Part shown: one piece after another, positions 35,249 to 44,100 of the stretch
Layout: each line of letters begins with the position of its first letter
How positions within the stretch are numbered: the stretch's first letter is position 1
Assembly: GCF_900021165.1 (NCBI RefSeq)
Contig: NZ_FCOQ01000038.1
Coordinates: 1,653 to 62,673, forward strand
Origin: Paenibacillus phocaeensis
Lineage (GTDB): Bacteria; Bacillota; Bacilli; Paenibacillales; Paenibacillaceae
Reading direction: 5' to 3'
Length of the DNA stretch: 61,021 nucleotides
Made by a program: the position numbers and the translations under genes
Notes under the pieces: generated by a model
Databases searched by the model: none
Seen by the model: the letters and a program-made list of their open reading frames with translations, nothing else
What the model was told of the DNA's origin: nothing

Positions 35249-35397
35249 CACGTTCCCACCTCCTTTCTTTGCAGGTTAATTTCAACCAGATTTGGAATTG
35301 AATTCCCTGGTTTATCCTTTCCTATCATAACGCCACAGCTGCATCTGCGTAAGGGTACAAAACACCTTAAGTTCTTTTTTCCTCCTTTCAGACTCGT

Positions 35398-35436
35398 AAA
35401 AAAAGCGGCCACCTTTGTTTTATGCAAAGGGGTCGC
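35398..35436 (-). terminator. Terminator of the alpha-glucoside operon
   Basis: On the minus strand GCGACCCCTTTG and CAAAGGTGGCCGC pair around a short loop and are followed by seven T. It lies 18 bases after the GH65 stop codon. Confidence 0.85.
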
Positions 35437-35454
35437 TCATGTTCACGGCGCACC

Positions 35455-37860
35455 TCACGCCAAGTATCCACCGGCCGGCTCGCGGTCCGCCGATAACGCG
35501 CGGCGAACCGGTTCACCCGGACGGATCGCAAGACATTCTCCGTCATTGCGGATTTTCAGGCCCTCCCCTTCTAGAAGCGTATAAACGACCTGCTCCCGGT
35601 CAAAGAACACTTCAAGAAGCTGGCCCAGGTGCATCACCTTAAACCGGCAGCTCTCCCATTGCGGAGGCAGTACCGGACGGAAACGAAGCTCGCCGCCGTT
35701 CAGCCGCATTCCGCCAAACCCGTTTACGATCGCCATCCACGAGCCCGCCATCGCCGCGGTATGCAGTCCGTCCTTGGCGTTGCCGTTCACGTCGTCCAAA
35801 TCCATCCGCACCGTCCGGTCGAAATAGTCGTAAGCGGCCTCCAGTTCGCCGATTTCGGCGGCGACGATGCTGTGGATGCACGGCGACAGCGACGAATCAT
35901 GCGTTGTCAGCGGTTCGTAATAACGATAGTTGCGAATCTTCTCCTCCCGGGAAAACTGCTCGCCCAGCAAAAACAGCACCATCACCAGATCCGCCTGCTT
36001 CAGTACTTGATGCCGGTAGATCACGAGCGGGTGGTAATGAAGCAGCAGCGGATAGTGTTCCGGCGGCGTGCCGGCGAAATCCCACTTCCGCTTGGACAAG
36101 AACGTATCGTCTTGTGCGCAGATCCCCAATTCCTCATCGTACGGAACGTACATCTTGTCCGCCGCCTGCTGCCATTCGCGGATTTCCTCTTCGGTGAGTC
36201 CGATCTCCCGCTCAAGCCGGGCGTATTCCGCAGGGTATCGCTCGCGCAGCAAACTCGCCGTCTCGCAGGCATACCGAAGGTGCTCCCTGGCCATCAAGTT
36301 CGTGTAGGCGTTGTTGTTGACGATCGCCGTGTATTCGTCCGGGCCGGTCACCCCGTCGATGCAAAAAGCGCCGCCTCGGGCCGGATTATAATGACCGAGG
36401 TCAACCCAAAACCGCGACGTCTCGAACAGAATCTCCGCGCCTTGCTGCACAAGAAACGCCTCGTCCCCCGTCGCCCGGACGTACTGGCGGATACCGTAGG
36501 CGATGTCGGCGTTGATATGCGCCTGCGCGGTGCCCGCCGGGAAGTAGGCGGAGTTCTCCTCGCCGCCGATCGTCCGCCACGGATACAGCGCGCCCCGCTG
36601 CGCCATCACCTTCGCCCGCTGCCGCGCCTGCTCCAGCGTGCGATAGCGGAACTCCAGCAGGGCCCGGCCGATCTCCGGCGTCGTAAAGGTAAAGAAGGGC
36701 AAGACGTACATTTCGGTATCCCAGAAATAATGCCCTTCGTACCCTTCGCCGGTCAGTCCCTTGGCGGCCATGCTGGTTCGCCCGTCGCGTCCGGCCGACT
36801 GCAGCAGGCCAAACGCGTTAAACCGCAGCCCCTGCTGGAGCGAGGGATCGCCTTTGATCTCCACGTCGGCGCGGCTCCAGAACGCGTCCAGGTAAGCGTG
36901 CTGCTCCTCGGCCAGCCCGTCGAAGCCGCGGCTCTCGGCCATTCGCAGCGCGCCTTCGCTCTGCCTCATCAGCTCCTCCTCCCGGGTATCCCGGGACGTG
37001 TGATAGCTGATGAATTTGCTCAGCGACACCGCATCCCCCCGGCGCAGCGCCACGTCATACTGCACCGATAGCCGCTGCCCGTCTTGCTTCTCCGACAGGC
37101 TGAACGAAGCGGACGACGGCAGGGCGAGCCGGTGGCTCATCGCCGTCAGCAGCGCAAAGCGGCTGTGCCGCGTACGCTGCTTCAGCCAGCCGCCGCCGCG
37201 TCCGTCGCTCCCGGCCTCCTCGAACAGGAGGCTAGGCTCCGCGCGGCGCGTCCCCAGGCGCGGATCCCCGCCCCGGTCCGGCGCATCCGCCTCGGCGATG
37301 TCCCCGTCCATCGCCGAGCAGATCGACACGGTGCCGTCGAAGTTCAGCGCCGTCACCTCATAGTGGATCGCCGCCAGATGCCGGTGGGTCAGCGACACCA
37401 GGCGGCGGATATGAATCAGCACGCGGTGCCCAGTGGGAGATTCCCATTCGACCAACCGATGCAGCACGCCGCTTTGCATATGCAGCACTCTTTTGTAAAA
37501 CTGGACATGTCCCCGGTTGAGATGAAAGGTCTCGCCTTCAACCGTCAGCTTGAGGATCCCGGCATCGGTCACGTTCAGCATCGCTTGACCTTCGGCCGGA
37601 TAACCGTACGCCCCTTCGGGGTAACGGATCGGCGCGGTATCGTAAAATCCGTTCACGTACCAGCCCCGCACCGAGACCCCTTCCTTCCCGTGATACCCTT
37701 CCTCAAAATGTCCGCGCATTCCGATATACCCGTTGCCCAGAGAAAACAGGCTCTCCTTGCGCTGATTGTCCTTCTCGTCGTAGGCATCCTCGACCAGGCT
37801 CCATTCCCGCGGGGAATGCAGCGCCGCCGGCGCCGGATGCTCGTAAGACCGCTTGTTCAT
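35455..37860 (-). CDS. GH65 family disaccharide phosphorylase/hydrolase
   Basis: An 801-residue enzyme of glycoside hydrolase family 65, which splits alpha-glucosyl disaccharides such as maltose, trehalose, kojibiose or nigerose, usually by phosphorolysis. It has an N-terminal beta-sandwich (ESLFSLGNGYIGMRG), a helical barrel with GHYFWDTEMYVLPFF, and the catalytic Glu in GVTGPDEYTAIVNNNAYTN. KQADLVM and HDSSLSPCIHS follow as in family members. It is translationally coupled to the upstream permease (ATGA overlap) and lacks a signal peptide, so sugars would be imported by the linked ABC system and then cleaved inside. The specific disaccharide cannot be told from the motifs. Confidence 0.9.
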   Translation of the reverse strand: MNKRSYEHPAPAALHSPREWSLVEDAYDEKDNQRKESLFSLGNGYIGMRGHFEEGYHGKEGVSVRGWYVNGFYDTAPIRYPEGAYGYPAEGQAMLNVTDAGILKLTVEGETFHLNRGHVQFYKRVLHMQSGVLHRLVEWESPTGHRVLIHIRRLVSLTHRHLAAIHYEVTALNFDGTVSICSAMDGDIAEADAPDRGGDPRLGTRRAEPSLLFEEAGSDGRGGGWLKQRTRHSRFALLTAMSHRLALPSSASFSLSEKQDGQRLSVQYDVALRRGDAVSLSKFISYHTSRDTREEELMRQSEGALRMAESRGFDGLAEEQHAYLDAFWSRADVEIKGDPSLQQGLRFNAFGLLQSAGRDGRTSMAAKGLTGEGYEGHYFWDTEMYVLPFFTFTTPEIGRALLEFRYRTLEQARQRAKVMAQRGALYPWRTIGGEENSAYFPAGTAQAHINADIAYGIRQYVRATGDEAFLVQQGAEILFETSRFWVDLGHYNPARGGAFCIDGVTGPDEYTAIVNNNAYTNLMAREHLRYACETASLLRERYPAEYARLEREIGLTEEEIREWQQAADKMYVPYDEELGICAQDDTFLSKRKWDFAGTPPEHYPLLLHYHPLVIYRHQVLKQADLVMVLFLLGEQFSREEKIRNYRYYEPLTTHDSSLSPCIHSIVAAEIGELEAAYDYFDRTVRMDLDDVNGNAKDGLHTAAMAGSWMAIVNGFGGMRLNGGELRFRPVLPPQWESCRFKVMHLGQLLEVFFDREQVVYTLLEGEGLKIRNDGECLAIRPGEPVRRALSADREPAGGYLA

Positions 37861-38981
37861 CCCTTCACCGAGCCTCCCATCAGCCCTCTGACAAAGTATT
37901 TTTGCAGGAGGAAGAAGATCGCGAGCGGCATCAGCATGGAAATAAACGCCGCCGACGTCAGCAGATGCCAGTCGTTGCCTCTCGACCCGACGAGGTCGGC
38001 GATTTTCATCGACATCACCTGCACGTCAGGCTGGTTGCCGATGAAGATCAACGACACCAGGTAATCGTTCCATACCCACAGGAACTGGAAAATGCCGATT
38101 GAAGCGAGCGCCGGCACGGACAGCGGCAGGATCAGCCGGGAAAAGATTGTGAAATGGCTCGCCCCGTCGATGAAGGCCGACTCGAACAAATCCTTCGGCA
38201 GCTGGCTGATGAAGTTATACATAAAGTACGTCACGAGCGGCAAACCGAAGGCGGTATGCGCCAGCCAGATCCCCAGGTAGCTGCCGTTCAAACCCAGCGC
38301 GGTGTAATCCTTGAGCACCGGGATAAGCGCCACCTGGAGCGGGATGACCAGCATGGCGATGATCACCACGAACAGCGTTTGACGTCCGGGGAATCGCAGC
38401 CAGGCGAACGCGTACGCGGCAAACGAAGCGATCAGCACCGGAATCACCGTGGCCGGCACGGCGATCGTCAACGTGTTCCAGAACGCCTGGGACAACCCGG
38501 TTCCTTTCTGGATCGTCTCGCTGCCGTCGCCCAGCTTCAGCTTGTATTCCTTGCCGGAGAGTACGTTCTTGTAGTTCTCCAGCGTTAACGCCGGCTTGAA
38601 CTCCCAGCCTTGCTCCTGTACGTTGAGCGTTCGAGCCCGGCGATTTTCCCAAATCAACCGTTGTCCATCGCTCGTCACTCCGGCTTTCAGCTCGTCGTCG
38701 CTGTAAGTCTGTCCGTTCACCTCGATCGGTTCCCGCAGGTCGATATCCTTGGAGAGCTGGATCGTCTCGGCATTCGTCCATTCCCGATGCGGGAACACGT
38801 TCCACCAACCGGTCTGCAAAATGTCCGCCGCCGGCCGGAACGAGGAGATCAACAACCCCAGCGTCGGGATGAGCCATACGAAGCAGATCACGCCCAGAAC
38901 GAGATTAACGATCGTCTTGCCGCGTTTGCGTGCGGTTGTTCCTGCGGTTCCTGCGGTACGTCCCTGATTCATAGCCGCCAT
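37857..38981 (-). CDS. Sugar ABC permease, MalG/AglG type, with enlarged external loop
   Basis: A 374-residue membrane protein with six predicted segments. The EAA loop (LFESAFIDGASHFTIFSRLILPL) that contacts the ATPase is intact. Between the first and second segments lies an extra stretch of about 100 residues (around VNGQTYSDDELKAG), making the protein longer than ordinary MalG homologues of about 280-300. Enlarged loops like this occur in AglG-type alpha-glucoside permeases, which fits the linked GH65 enzyme. The start overlaps the upstream permease stop (TAATG). No ATPase gene is in the operon, so a shared MsmX/MalK-type ATPase elsewhere must energise it. Confidence 0.9.
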   Translation of the reverse strand: MAAMNQGRTAGTAGTTARKRGKTIVNLVLGVICFVWLIPTLGLLISSFRPAADILQTGWWNVFPHREWTNAETIQLSKDIDLREPIEVNGQTYSDDELKAGVTSDGQRLIWENRRARTLNVQEQGWEFKPALTLENYKNVLSGKEYKLKLGDGSETIQKGTGLSQAFWNTLTIAVPATVIPVLIASFAAYAFAWLRFPGRQTLFVVIIAMLVIPLQVALIPVLKDYTALGLNGSYLGIWLAHTAFGLPLVTYFMYNFISQLPKDLFESAFIDGASHFTIFSRLILPLSVPALASIGIFQFLWVWNDYLVSLIFIGNQPDVQVMSMKIADLVGSRGNDWHLLTSAAFISMLMPLAIFFLLQKYFVRGLMGGSVKG

Positions 38982-40066
38982 TAGAATCCCCCCTGCTTGC
39001 GGAGCTGCCGCAGATTAAAGAAGATGACCGGCATGACGGCGATCAGCAGAACGATTGCCAACGTGGAGCCGTACCCGAAGTTGCGGTACATAAAGAACTG
39101 CCGGTAAAACTGCGTGGCCACCACTTCGGTTCCGTATTGCCCGCCGGTCATGACCATAACCACATCGAAAATTTTCAGCGTAAACACGATAATTGTCGTC
39201 GCCACCGTCAGGATCGTTGTAGAGATAAACGGGATGATGATGCGGAAGAAGATTTTGATCTCGCCGGCCCCGTCCACGCGCGCCGCTTCCAGGATGTCGT
39301 CCGGAACGCCCTTGATCGCGGCAGAGAAGATGACCATGGCGAACCCGGTTTGCATCCAAATCAGGATCAGGATGAGAAACAGGTTGTTCCAAGGCTGCAG
39401 CATGCTGGTCCAGGCCTGCGCTTCCCCGCCTAAGGCGGTGACAATGGCATTTAATAAGCCGATCTGCTGGTCGCCGGGCTGGTAATAGTACACGAACTTC
39501 CAGATGACCCCCGCCGCCACGAACGAGATCGCCATCGGCATGAAGATGATCGACTTGGCGATCTTCTCGTAGCTGCTGCGATCGGCCAGGATCGCGATCA
39601 GCAGTCCAAATCCTACGCAAGCCAGCGTGCCGAGGAACACCCACAGCAGGTTGTTGCGCAGCGCCGTCCCCATCAGCTTATCGGTGAAAATCGCCGCATA
39701 GTTGGCGAGCCCGACGAATTTCTCCGAGGAGGCGTTAAAGAAGCTGAGGTAAAGCGTCCGGACGGCAGGCAGCACAAGCAGCCATCCGAGCAGAATGACC
39801 GCCGGGCCGATGAAGATATAAGGCAGCACCTTCCGGCGAACCTGCTCCGGATACTGCTCCACCGCCAAGTTCAAGGTAAAGTAAAGAAAATAAACGCCGA
39901 GCACGCCCCACAGCACCGCACACACCGCGGTCAGCAGCGGGTTCAGCGTCGAGTCGCGGAAGAAGCGGAAGATCAGGCCGTGTCCGGCGGCATTCCCGAG
40001 CAGGACGATCAAAGTCAATAGTACGGCCTTGACGCTGACGGTTCGCTTGGCTTCTGAGCTCATCAT
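38981..40066 (-). CDS. Sugar ABC permease, MalF/AglF type
   Basis: A 361-residue inner-membrane permease. Two or three extra membrane segments precede the six-helix core; the EAA loop is ILEAARVDGAGEIKIFFRIIIP. It pairs with the following MalG-type permease, whose start it touches. A strong attenuator hairpin (40144-40195) separates it from the binding-protein gene, so the permeases should be made in smaller amount than the binding protein. The ATG follows AGGAGG. Confidence 0.9.
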   Translation of the reverse strand: MMSSEAKRTVSVKAVLLTLIVLLGNAAGHGLIFRFFRDSTLNPLLTAVCAVLWGVLGVYFLYFTLNLAVEQYPEQVRRKVLPYIFIGPAVILLGWLLVLPAVRTLYLSFFNASSEKFVGLANYAAIFTDKLMGTALRNNLLWVFLGTLACVGFGLLIAILADRSSYEKIAKSIIFMPMAISFVAAGVIWKFVYYYQPGDQQIGLLNAIVTALGGEAQAWTSMLQPWNNLFLILILIWMQTGFAMVIFSAAIKGVPDDILEAARVDGAGEIKIFFRIIIPFISTTILTVATTIIVFTLKIFDVVMVMTGGQYGTEVVATQFYRQFFMYRNFGYGSTLAIVLLIAVMPVIFFNLRQLRKQGGF

Positions 40067-40143
40067 GAACCCTCCTAAAAAGTTTGGTGAGCGTTACTTC
40101 CTGAATCAGCTTCGAACAAAAGGCCGGTTAACCGGCTGAATCG

Positions 40144-40195
40144 AAAAAAGGAGGGGCGGTGTGCCGGAACCCACGTTCGGCTCGCGCGCCCCTCC
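40144..40195 (-). terminator. Attenuator between binding protein and permease genes
   Basis: On the minus strand GGAGGGGCG pairs with CGCCCCTCC, with an inner GCCG/CGGC stem, and is followed by TTTTTT. It sits 47 bases after the binding-protein stop and would partly terminate transcription, a common means of making more binding protein than permease. Confidence 0.85.
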
Positions 40196-40242
40196 CGGCG
40201 TTGCTTAACTGTCGCATCCGCAGCGACTTCAGGGTTCGAAGC

Positions 40243-41664
40243 TTAGTGGCTCCAGCCTTTCTGAATTTGCGCCAGCGCTTCATCCAGCGTAGCTGTACCG
40301 CTCACGTAGTCGGTCATTCCCTTCCAGAAAGTACCGGCACCCACTTTCCCCGGCATCAAGTCGGAGCCGTCAAACCGCAGCGTGGAAGCCTCCTGTACGA
40401 GCTGGGCCATCCGGCGGTCAGCCTCAGAGGCATACCAGTCCAGCGATGCATCGTTCATCGGCGCGATCACGCCGCCGGATTGCACCCAAGTTTTGATCGA
40501 TTCGCCGGTCGTAAAGAATTCGATCACGGCCCGAACTTCAGGACGATCGTTGAACATCGCATAGATATCGCCGGCGACCAGCACCGGTTTGCCGTATTGC
40601 TCGTCGATCGGCGGCAGGTAGAACCAGTCATAGTCTTCATCGACCTTTGCGGTTTCCGGGAAGAAGCTGGTAATGAAGTTGCCTTGACGATGCAGCCATA
40701 CCTTCGGCGGATTATCGAACATCGGAGCCGGCGAGTCGCCAAAGGCCGTGGTGACGATCGATTTCGTTCCGCCATAGACATAATCGGGGTTCATCCAGAT
40801 TTCCGACATCTTTTCCACCGCGCGCTTCACTTCCGGGGAAGTAAACGGCAGCTCGCCCTTAACCCATTTGTCATAGTTCTCCGGCGAAGTCGTGCGGAGC
40901 ATGATGTCTTCCACCCAGTCCGTTGCCGGCCAACCTGTGGCTGCGCCGCTTTCGATGCCGATGCCCCAAGCGGTGTCGCCGTCCTTGGCAATTTGCTCCG
41001 TCAGCGCCATCAGCTCATCCCAGGTCTGCGGAATGGTGTAACCCGCTTCCTCAAACTGTTTCTTCGGGTACCATACCAAGCTCTTCACGTTGCTGCGATT
41101 CCAGATGCCGGCCATGATTTTGCCGTCCTTGCCGTCCATCGTCGCCATGTCGAGCCAGCTTTGGTTATAGTTGGCCTTGAGCTTCTCTTGGTCGAGAATG
41201 TGGGTCAGATCCACCACTTTGCCGGTTTTGGCTACAGCAGCGAGCAGACCCGGCTGCGGGAAGTCGGCGATGTCGGGCGCATTGCCGCCGTCCACGCGAA
41301 CGTTGATCGTCGCCTCAAACTCCTTGGAGCCTTCGTATTGGATATCGATGCCCGTTTTTTCCTCAAACTCCTTGATGCTGGTCTCGAATTTCACCTGGTC
41401 CGCATCGACGAACGGGCCAAACATCGTCACCTTGGTGCCTTTATATTCGCCCTTCAACGCCAGCTCCAGCGGTGATCCAGCAGCACCGGAGTCATTGGTG
41501 GCGTTGCCATCGTTCGTGCCTTGTTCTGCCGCACCTCCGTTATTGGCCGGAGCAGCCGGCTCATTGCTTGCCGTATTATTCCCGCCGCCGCAGGCGCTGA
41601 GGAGAAGCGTGAACGATAACCCGCTGACGAGCAATAAAGAAGTCCATGTTGATCTTTTTTTCAT
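40243..41664 (-). CDS. Sugar ABC substrate-binding lipoprotein
   Basis: A 473-residue extracellular lipoprotein. The N-terminus has a basic start, hydrophobic core and lipobox LLSAC, then a low-complexity linker rich in Asn, Ala and Gly. The mature part is an extracellular solute-binding protein of the MalE class (VTMFGPFVDADQVKFETSIKEF, DGGNAPDIADFPQPG). It is the first gene of the operon with two permeases and a GH65 enzyme, so it likely binds alpha-glucosides. The ATG at 41664 has GAAGGGGATG upstream; an earlier frame (to 41826) lacks support and begins between two operator-like palindromes. Confidence 0.92.
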   Translation of the reverse strand: MKKRSTWTSLLLVSGLSFTLLLSACGGGNNTASNEPAAPANNGGAAEQGTNDGNATNDSGAAGSPLELALKGEYKGTKVTMFGPFVDADQVKFETSIKEFEEKTGIDIQYEGSKEFEATINVRVDGGNAPDIADFPQPGLLAAVAKTGKVVDLTHILDQEKLKANYNQSWLDMATMDGKDGKIMAGIWNRSNVKSLVWYPKKQFEEAGYTIPQTWDELMALTEQIAKDGDTAWGIGIESGAATGWPATDWVEDIMLRTTSPENYDKWVKGELPFTSPEVKRAVEKMSEIWMNPDYVYGGTKSIVTTAFGDSPAPMFDNPPKVWLHRQGNFITSFFPETAKVDEDYDWFYLPPIDEQYGKPVLVAGDIYAMFNDRPEVRAVIEFFTTGESIKTWVQSGGVIAPMNDASLDWYASEADRRMAQLVQEASTLRFDGSDLMPGKVGAGTFWKGMTDYVSGTATLDEALAQIQKGWSH

Positions 41665-41752
41665 TGACCCTACATCCCCTTCGAAATTTATTATAAAAAG
41701 TCGCTTGAAGAACTGGCTGACCTTCGAGATCGCCTCCGGTGAATCACCTCCT

Positions 41753-41766
41753 TGCAAAGCTTTTCC
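41753..41766. promoter_or_regulatory. Imperfect second LacI-type operator
   Basis: TGCAAAGCTTTTCC matches 12 of 14 bases of the perfect palindrome at 41849-41862, 96 bases away. It lies about 90 bases before the binding-protein start. An auxiliary operator that helps repression by looping is possible. Confidence 0.4.
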
Positions 41767-41848
41767 GTAGCGAGCGAACCCCGGCCCTGAATGCGTTTTC
41801 ATATTGGTATAAGTGTATGACCCCATAAGCCCATTTGTTCCGTTTTTT

Positions 41849-41862
41849 TGAAAAGCTTTTCA
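41849..41862. promoter_or_regulatory. LacI-type operator upstream of the sugar operon
   Basis: TGAAAAGCTTTTCA is a perfect 14-base palindrome 185 bases before the binding-protein start. The same palindrome, two bases longer, sits in the promoter of the neighbouring lacI-family gene (43173-43188). Matching sites at both genes mark it as that regulator's operator. No clear -10/-35 could be assigned next to this copy. Confidence 0.75.
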
Positions 41863-41959
41863 GAATCGAATAAGGTCAGCGGTAATCGTCACTCATCAAC
41901 TTGACAAGCTTCCGAAAGATGCGTATGGAACATGGGGGTTCCGCTTCATGATGGTAATT

Positions 41960-42046
41960 GGGTTGCTTCGTGGTGGTTGTGGGTTGCTTCATGATCGCTG
42001 TTGGGTTGCTTCGTGGTGGTGGTTGGGTTGCTTCGTGATCGTGGTG
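41960..42046. repeat. Roughly 22-bp tandem repeat
   Basis: Four copies of a unit beginning GGGTTGCTTCRTGRT start at 41960, 41981, 42003 and 42025. It lies in the stretch between the sugar operon leader and the end of the LacI-family gene. It does not look coding. Confidence 0.7.
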
Positions 42047-42124
42047 ATCGTTCGTGGTTGTATTGCTAGTTGGTATCCATATTCGTGGCCGGCGTCACAT
42101 TGCGTTGGCGATGGTGTTCAGTTG

Positions 42125-43159
42125 TTAAATCGTGGTTGCTCTCTCCCGCGATGATTCGCGGACGATGAGTTTGTGCTGGAGAACTTCTCTGGGCACCGCT
42201 ACGCTGCCCGTTGTCAGCAGCTCATGCAGCTTCTCGGCGGCTCGATAGCCCAGATCGTAGATCGGTTGAGAGATCGTCGTCAACTTGGGAATATACATGC
42301 CGGCCATACGGTGGTTGTCGAATCCAATCACAGACACCTGTCCCGGCACGAGGATGTGCCGATCCCGGAGGTACGAAATCGCGCCCATCGCAAATTCATC
42401 GGCAACGCAGAAGACGGCGGTCAACTCGGGATGCTCGGTAAACAGCTCGTGCGCGGCCTGATAGGCATGTTCGAAGTAGTGGCTGGCAAATTTCACGTTG
42501 GCGATATTGAACGTCAGCCCGTATTCCGTCATAGCCCGGACAAACCCGGCGTAACGCGGCGGCCCGGAGATCGAGTTGTCGTGATTGAAGCCGATCATGC
42601 CAATTTGGCGATGCCCCAGCTCGATCAGGTAAGCGGCCGCATCATAAGCCGCTGCCTCGTCGTCGATTTCAACGCAGGGAATCTCGTAGTCATCCGAATG
42701 GGACGACACCATAACGAATGGAATACGGCAGCCTACCAGCTTCTCGTAGTACTCGGGGAACATTTTGTCGCTGGCAAACACGATGCCGTCCACCTGCTTC
42801 TCATGAAAAGCATCGATATAGGACAGCAGCCGCTCCTTATCCCGGTCCGTGTTACAAATCATCAGGCTGTAGCCCAGCTTGATGCAGGCATCCTGCATCC
42901 CCCGAATCATTCCGGCGTAATACATGTTCTCAATATCAGGGATCAACAGTCCCAAGGTAAAAGATTTCTTGAAAATCAATCCGCGCGCGAACGCATTCGG
43001 CTGATAATTCAGCTCCTCGATGGCCGCCAGCACCCGTTGCCGCTTGCTCTCCACCACCGTCTCCGGCGCATTCATCACGCGCGAGACGGTACTGATGGAA
43101 ACGCCCGCTTTCTTGGCAACATCGCGGATCGTCGGTTTGTTTCCGTTTTTGTTCATCAT
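42125..43159 (-). CDS. LacI-family repressor of the alpha-glucoside operon
   Basis: A 344-residue regulator. The N-terminal DNA-binding part TIRDVAKKAGVSISTVSRVMN and hinge (EELNYQPNAFARGL) are typical LacI. The rest is a periplasmic-binding-protein-like sugar sensor (LGLLIPDIENMYYAGMI to SVIGFDNHRMAGMYIPKLTTI). It is encoded just upstream of the binding-protein gene on the same strand. Perfect palindromes lie in its own promoter and before the operon, so it probably represses both until its sugar is present. The start has two consecutive ATG codons. Confidence 0.93.
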   Translation of the reverse strand: MMNKNGNKPTIRDVAKKAGVSISTVSRVMNAPETVVESKRQRVLAAIEELNYQPNAFARGLIFKKSFTLGLLIPDIENMYYAGMIRGMQDACIKLGYSLMICNTDRDKERLLSYIDAFHEKQVDGIVFASDKMFPEYYEKLVGCRIPFVMVSSHSDDYEIPCVEIDDEAAAYDAAAYLIELGHRQIGMIGFNHDNSISGPPRYAGFVRAMTEYGLTFNIANVKFASHYFEHAYQAAHELFTEHPELTAVFCVADEFAMGAISYLRDRHILVPGQVSVIGFDNHRMAGMYIPKLTTISQPIYDLGYRAAEKLHELLTTGSVAVPREVLQHKLIVRESSRERATTI

Positions 43160-43172
43160 GGGTATCCTCGAT

Positions 43173-43188
43173 TTGAAAAGCTTTTCAA
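43173..43188. promoter_or_regulatory. LacI-type autoregulatory operator
   Basis: TTGAAAAGCTTTTCAA is a perfect 16-base palindrome starting five bases downstream of the -10 box of the lacI-family gene. A bound repressor would cover the transcription start. The core is identical to the operator at 41849-41862. Confidence 0.8.
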
Positions 43189-43192
43189 TGCG

Positions 43193-43221
43193 ATTATAAC
43201 AAGGGATATTTTGAATTTCAA
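43193..43221 (-). promoter_or_regulatory. Sigma-A promoter of the lacI-family gene
   Basis: A -35 box TTGAAA (43216-43221) and perfect -10 box TATAAT (43193-43198) on the minus strand with 17 bases between. The operator at 43173-43188 is immediately downstream and a cre-like site immediately upstream. Confidence 0.85.
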
Positions 43222-43228
43222 GAGTTTT

Positions 43229-43242
43229 TTAAAGCGCTTACA
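43229..43242. promoter_or_regulatory. CcpA cre-like site
   Basis: TTAAAGCGCTTACA matches 13 of 14 positions of the Bacillus cre consensus TGWAARCGYTWNCW. It lies seven bases upstream of the -35 box of the lacI-family gene, so carbon catabolite control through CcpA is likely. Confidence 0.65.
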
Positions 43243-43333
43243 AAAATAGTGGGTTTATGTACCTTCTTCCCCCCTCTTTACACCATTATCCCTTTGAGTC
43301 CGGGCTCTGGCGCAGCGTCGTTATACGGACATC

Positions 43334-43510
43334 TCGCTTCACTCCTCATACCTCCGCATTACTACGCTCCAACTTGATTTGCTCCTCGTACGACAGTGTT
43401 GTGCTCCATTCCGCTTTACTCCTCGTACGACTGCGCTGCCCCAACACGTCTCACCCTCATGCGACAGCGCTGTACTCCACCCCGCTTCACTCTCCATACC
43501 ATCGCGTTTG
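43334..43510. repeat. Degenerate repeat of about 36 bp
   Basis: About five diverged copies built on CCGCTTCACTCCTCRTACGACTGCGCTG. They lie at the left of a 940-base gene-free stretch between the LacI-family gene and the next gene. No coding capacity is supported. Confidence 0.55.
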
Positions 43511-43701
43511 ACTCTAACGGAACCAGATGACGTTAAAGTCTATTTCTCGCATGATTTCCCACTCTAACGGAACCCAGGGACGTTATTTGAACCAAACCAG
43601 GCCCACTACAGCCCATTTCGGTCATATAGTGTCATCTGATTCCGTTAGATTTTCGGGCAGCTGATTTTCCGCCAAATAAGGGCTCTACGATCCGTTAGAG
43701 A
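43511..43701. repeat. Scattered CTAACGGAA repeat, both orientations
   Basis: Direct copies of CTCTAACGGAACC-(5 or 6 bases)-GACGTTA occur at 43511-43534 and 43561-43584, and inverted copies (ATTCCGTTAGA and GATCCGTTAGAGA) near 43638-43650 and 43688-43701. The two orientations could fold into hairpins. They resemble a genome-wide intergenic repeat family rather than a gene. Confidence 0.6.
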
Positions 43702-43751
43702 CAGCCATCTCGGCTATTTTTGCCTCACAGACTATTCAGCCTGATCCGCCC

Positions 43752-43870
43752 TCCAGATTCGTCAGACTCACCAGATTCTCCAGAGTCTTCAGAGTCTTTA
43801 GATTCTCCAGACTCACCAGATTCTTCAGACTCACCAGATCCACCAGGTCCTCCAGGATCCTCCAGACTCT
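43752..43870. repeat. 9-bp microsatellite-like array (CCAGAYTCW)
   Basis: Around 13 diverged copies of a 9-base unit, CCAGACTCA / CCAGATTCT. The plus frame reads as a Ser-Asp-Pro repeat, but there is no ribosome-binding site or promoter, and the frame continues into non-protein-like sequence. From 43871 to 44100 nothing further is recognised. Confidence 0.7.
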
Positions 43871-44100
43871 TCAACTTCCCCCGATTCACCGGACTCATCG
43901 GGCTCTCGGCCTTCCGTATTTCAGCACCTCAACTCAACTCTAGCTCTTCGGACTCCGTTCTTCGCACCCCAGCACCGCAACACTTAACTTTTAGGCTTCC
44001 TCATCTCTCCAAACTCGGGCACCTCGATACTTAGCTCTTCGACTACCTAAACTCCCAGTACCTAGCACCTCAGCTCCTACCTCCCGATTCCCCCGCTCTC

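Noticed and set aside
35629..37071. A 480-codon plus-strand frame opposite the GH65 gene
   Set aside because: Arg/His-rich shadow of a well-recognised enzyme on the other strand; no start signals.
40159..41475. A 438-codon plus-strand frame opposite the sugar-binding protein
   Set aside because: Antisense to a clear lipoprotein gene and lacking protein-like features.
41665..41826. Longer N-terminus for the sugar-binding protein
   Set aside because: It would add 54 residues with no signal features ahead of a clear lipoprotein signal peptide, and it spans an operator-like palindrome; the ATG at 41664 has its own ribosome-binding site.
43720..44034. Ser-Asp-Pro repeat protein
   Set aside because: It is the translation of a 9-bp DNA repeat with no ribosome-binding site or promoter, and the frame then runs into sequence that is not protein-like.
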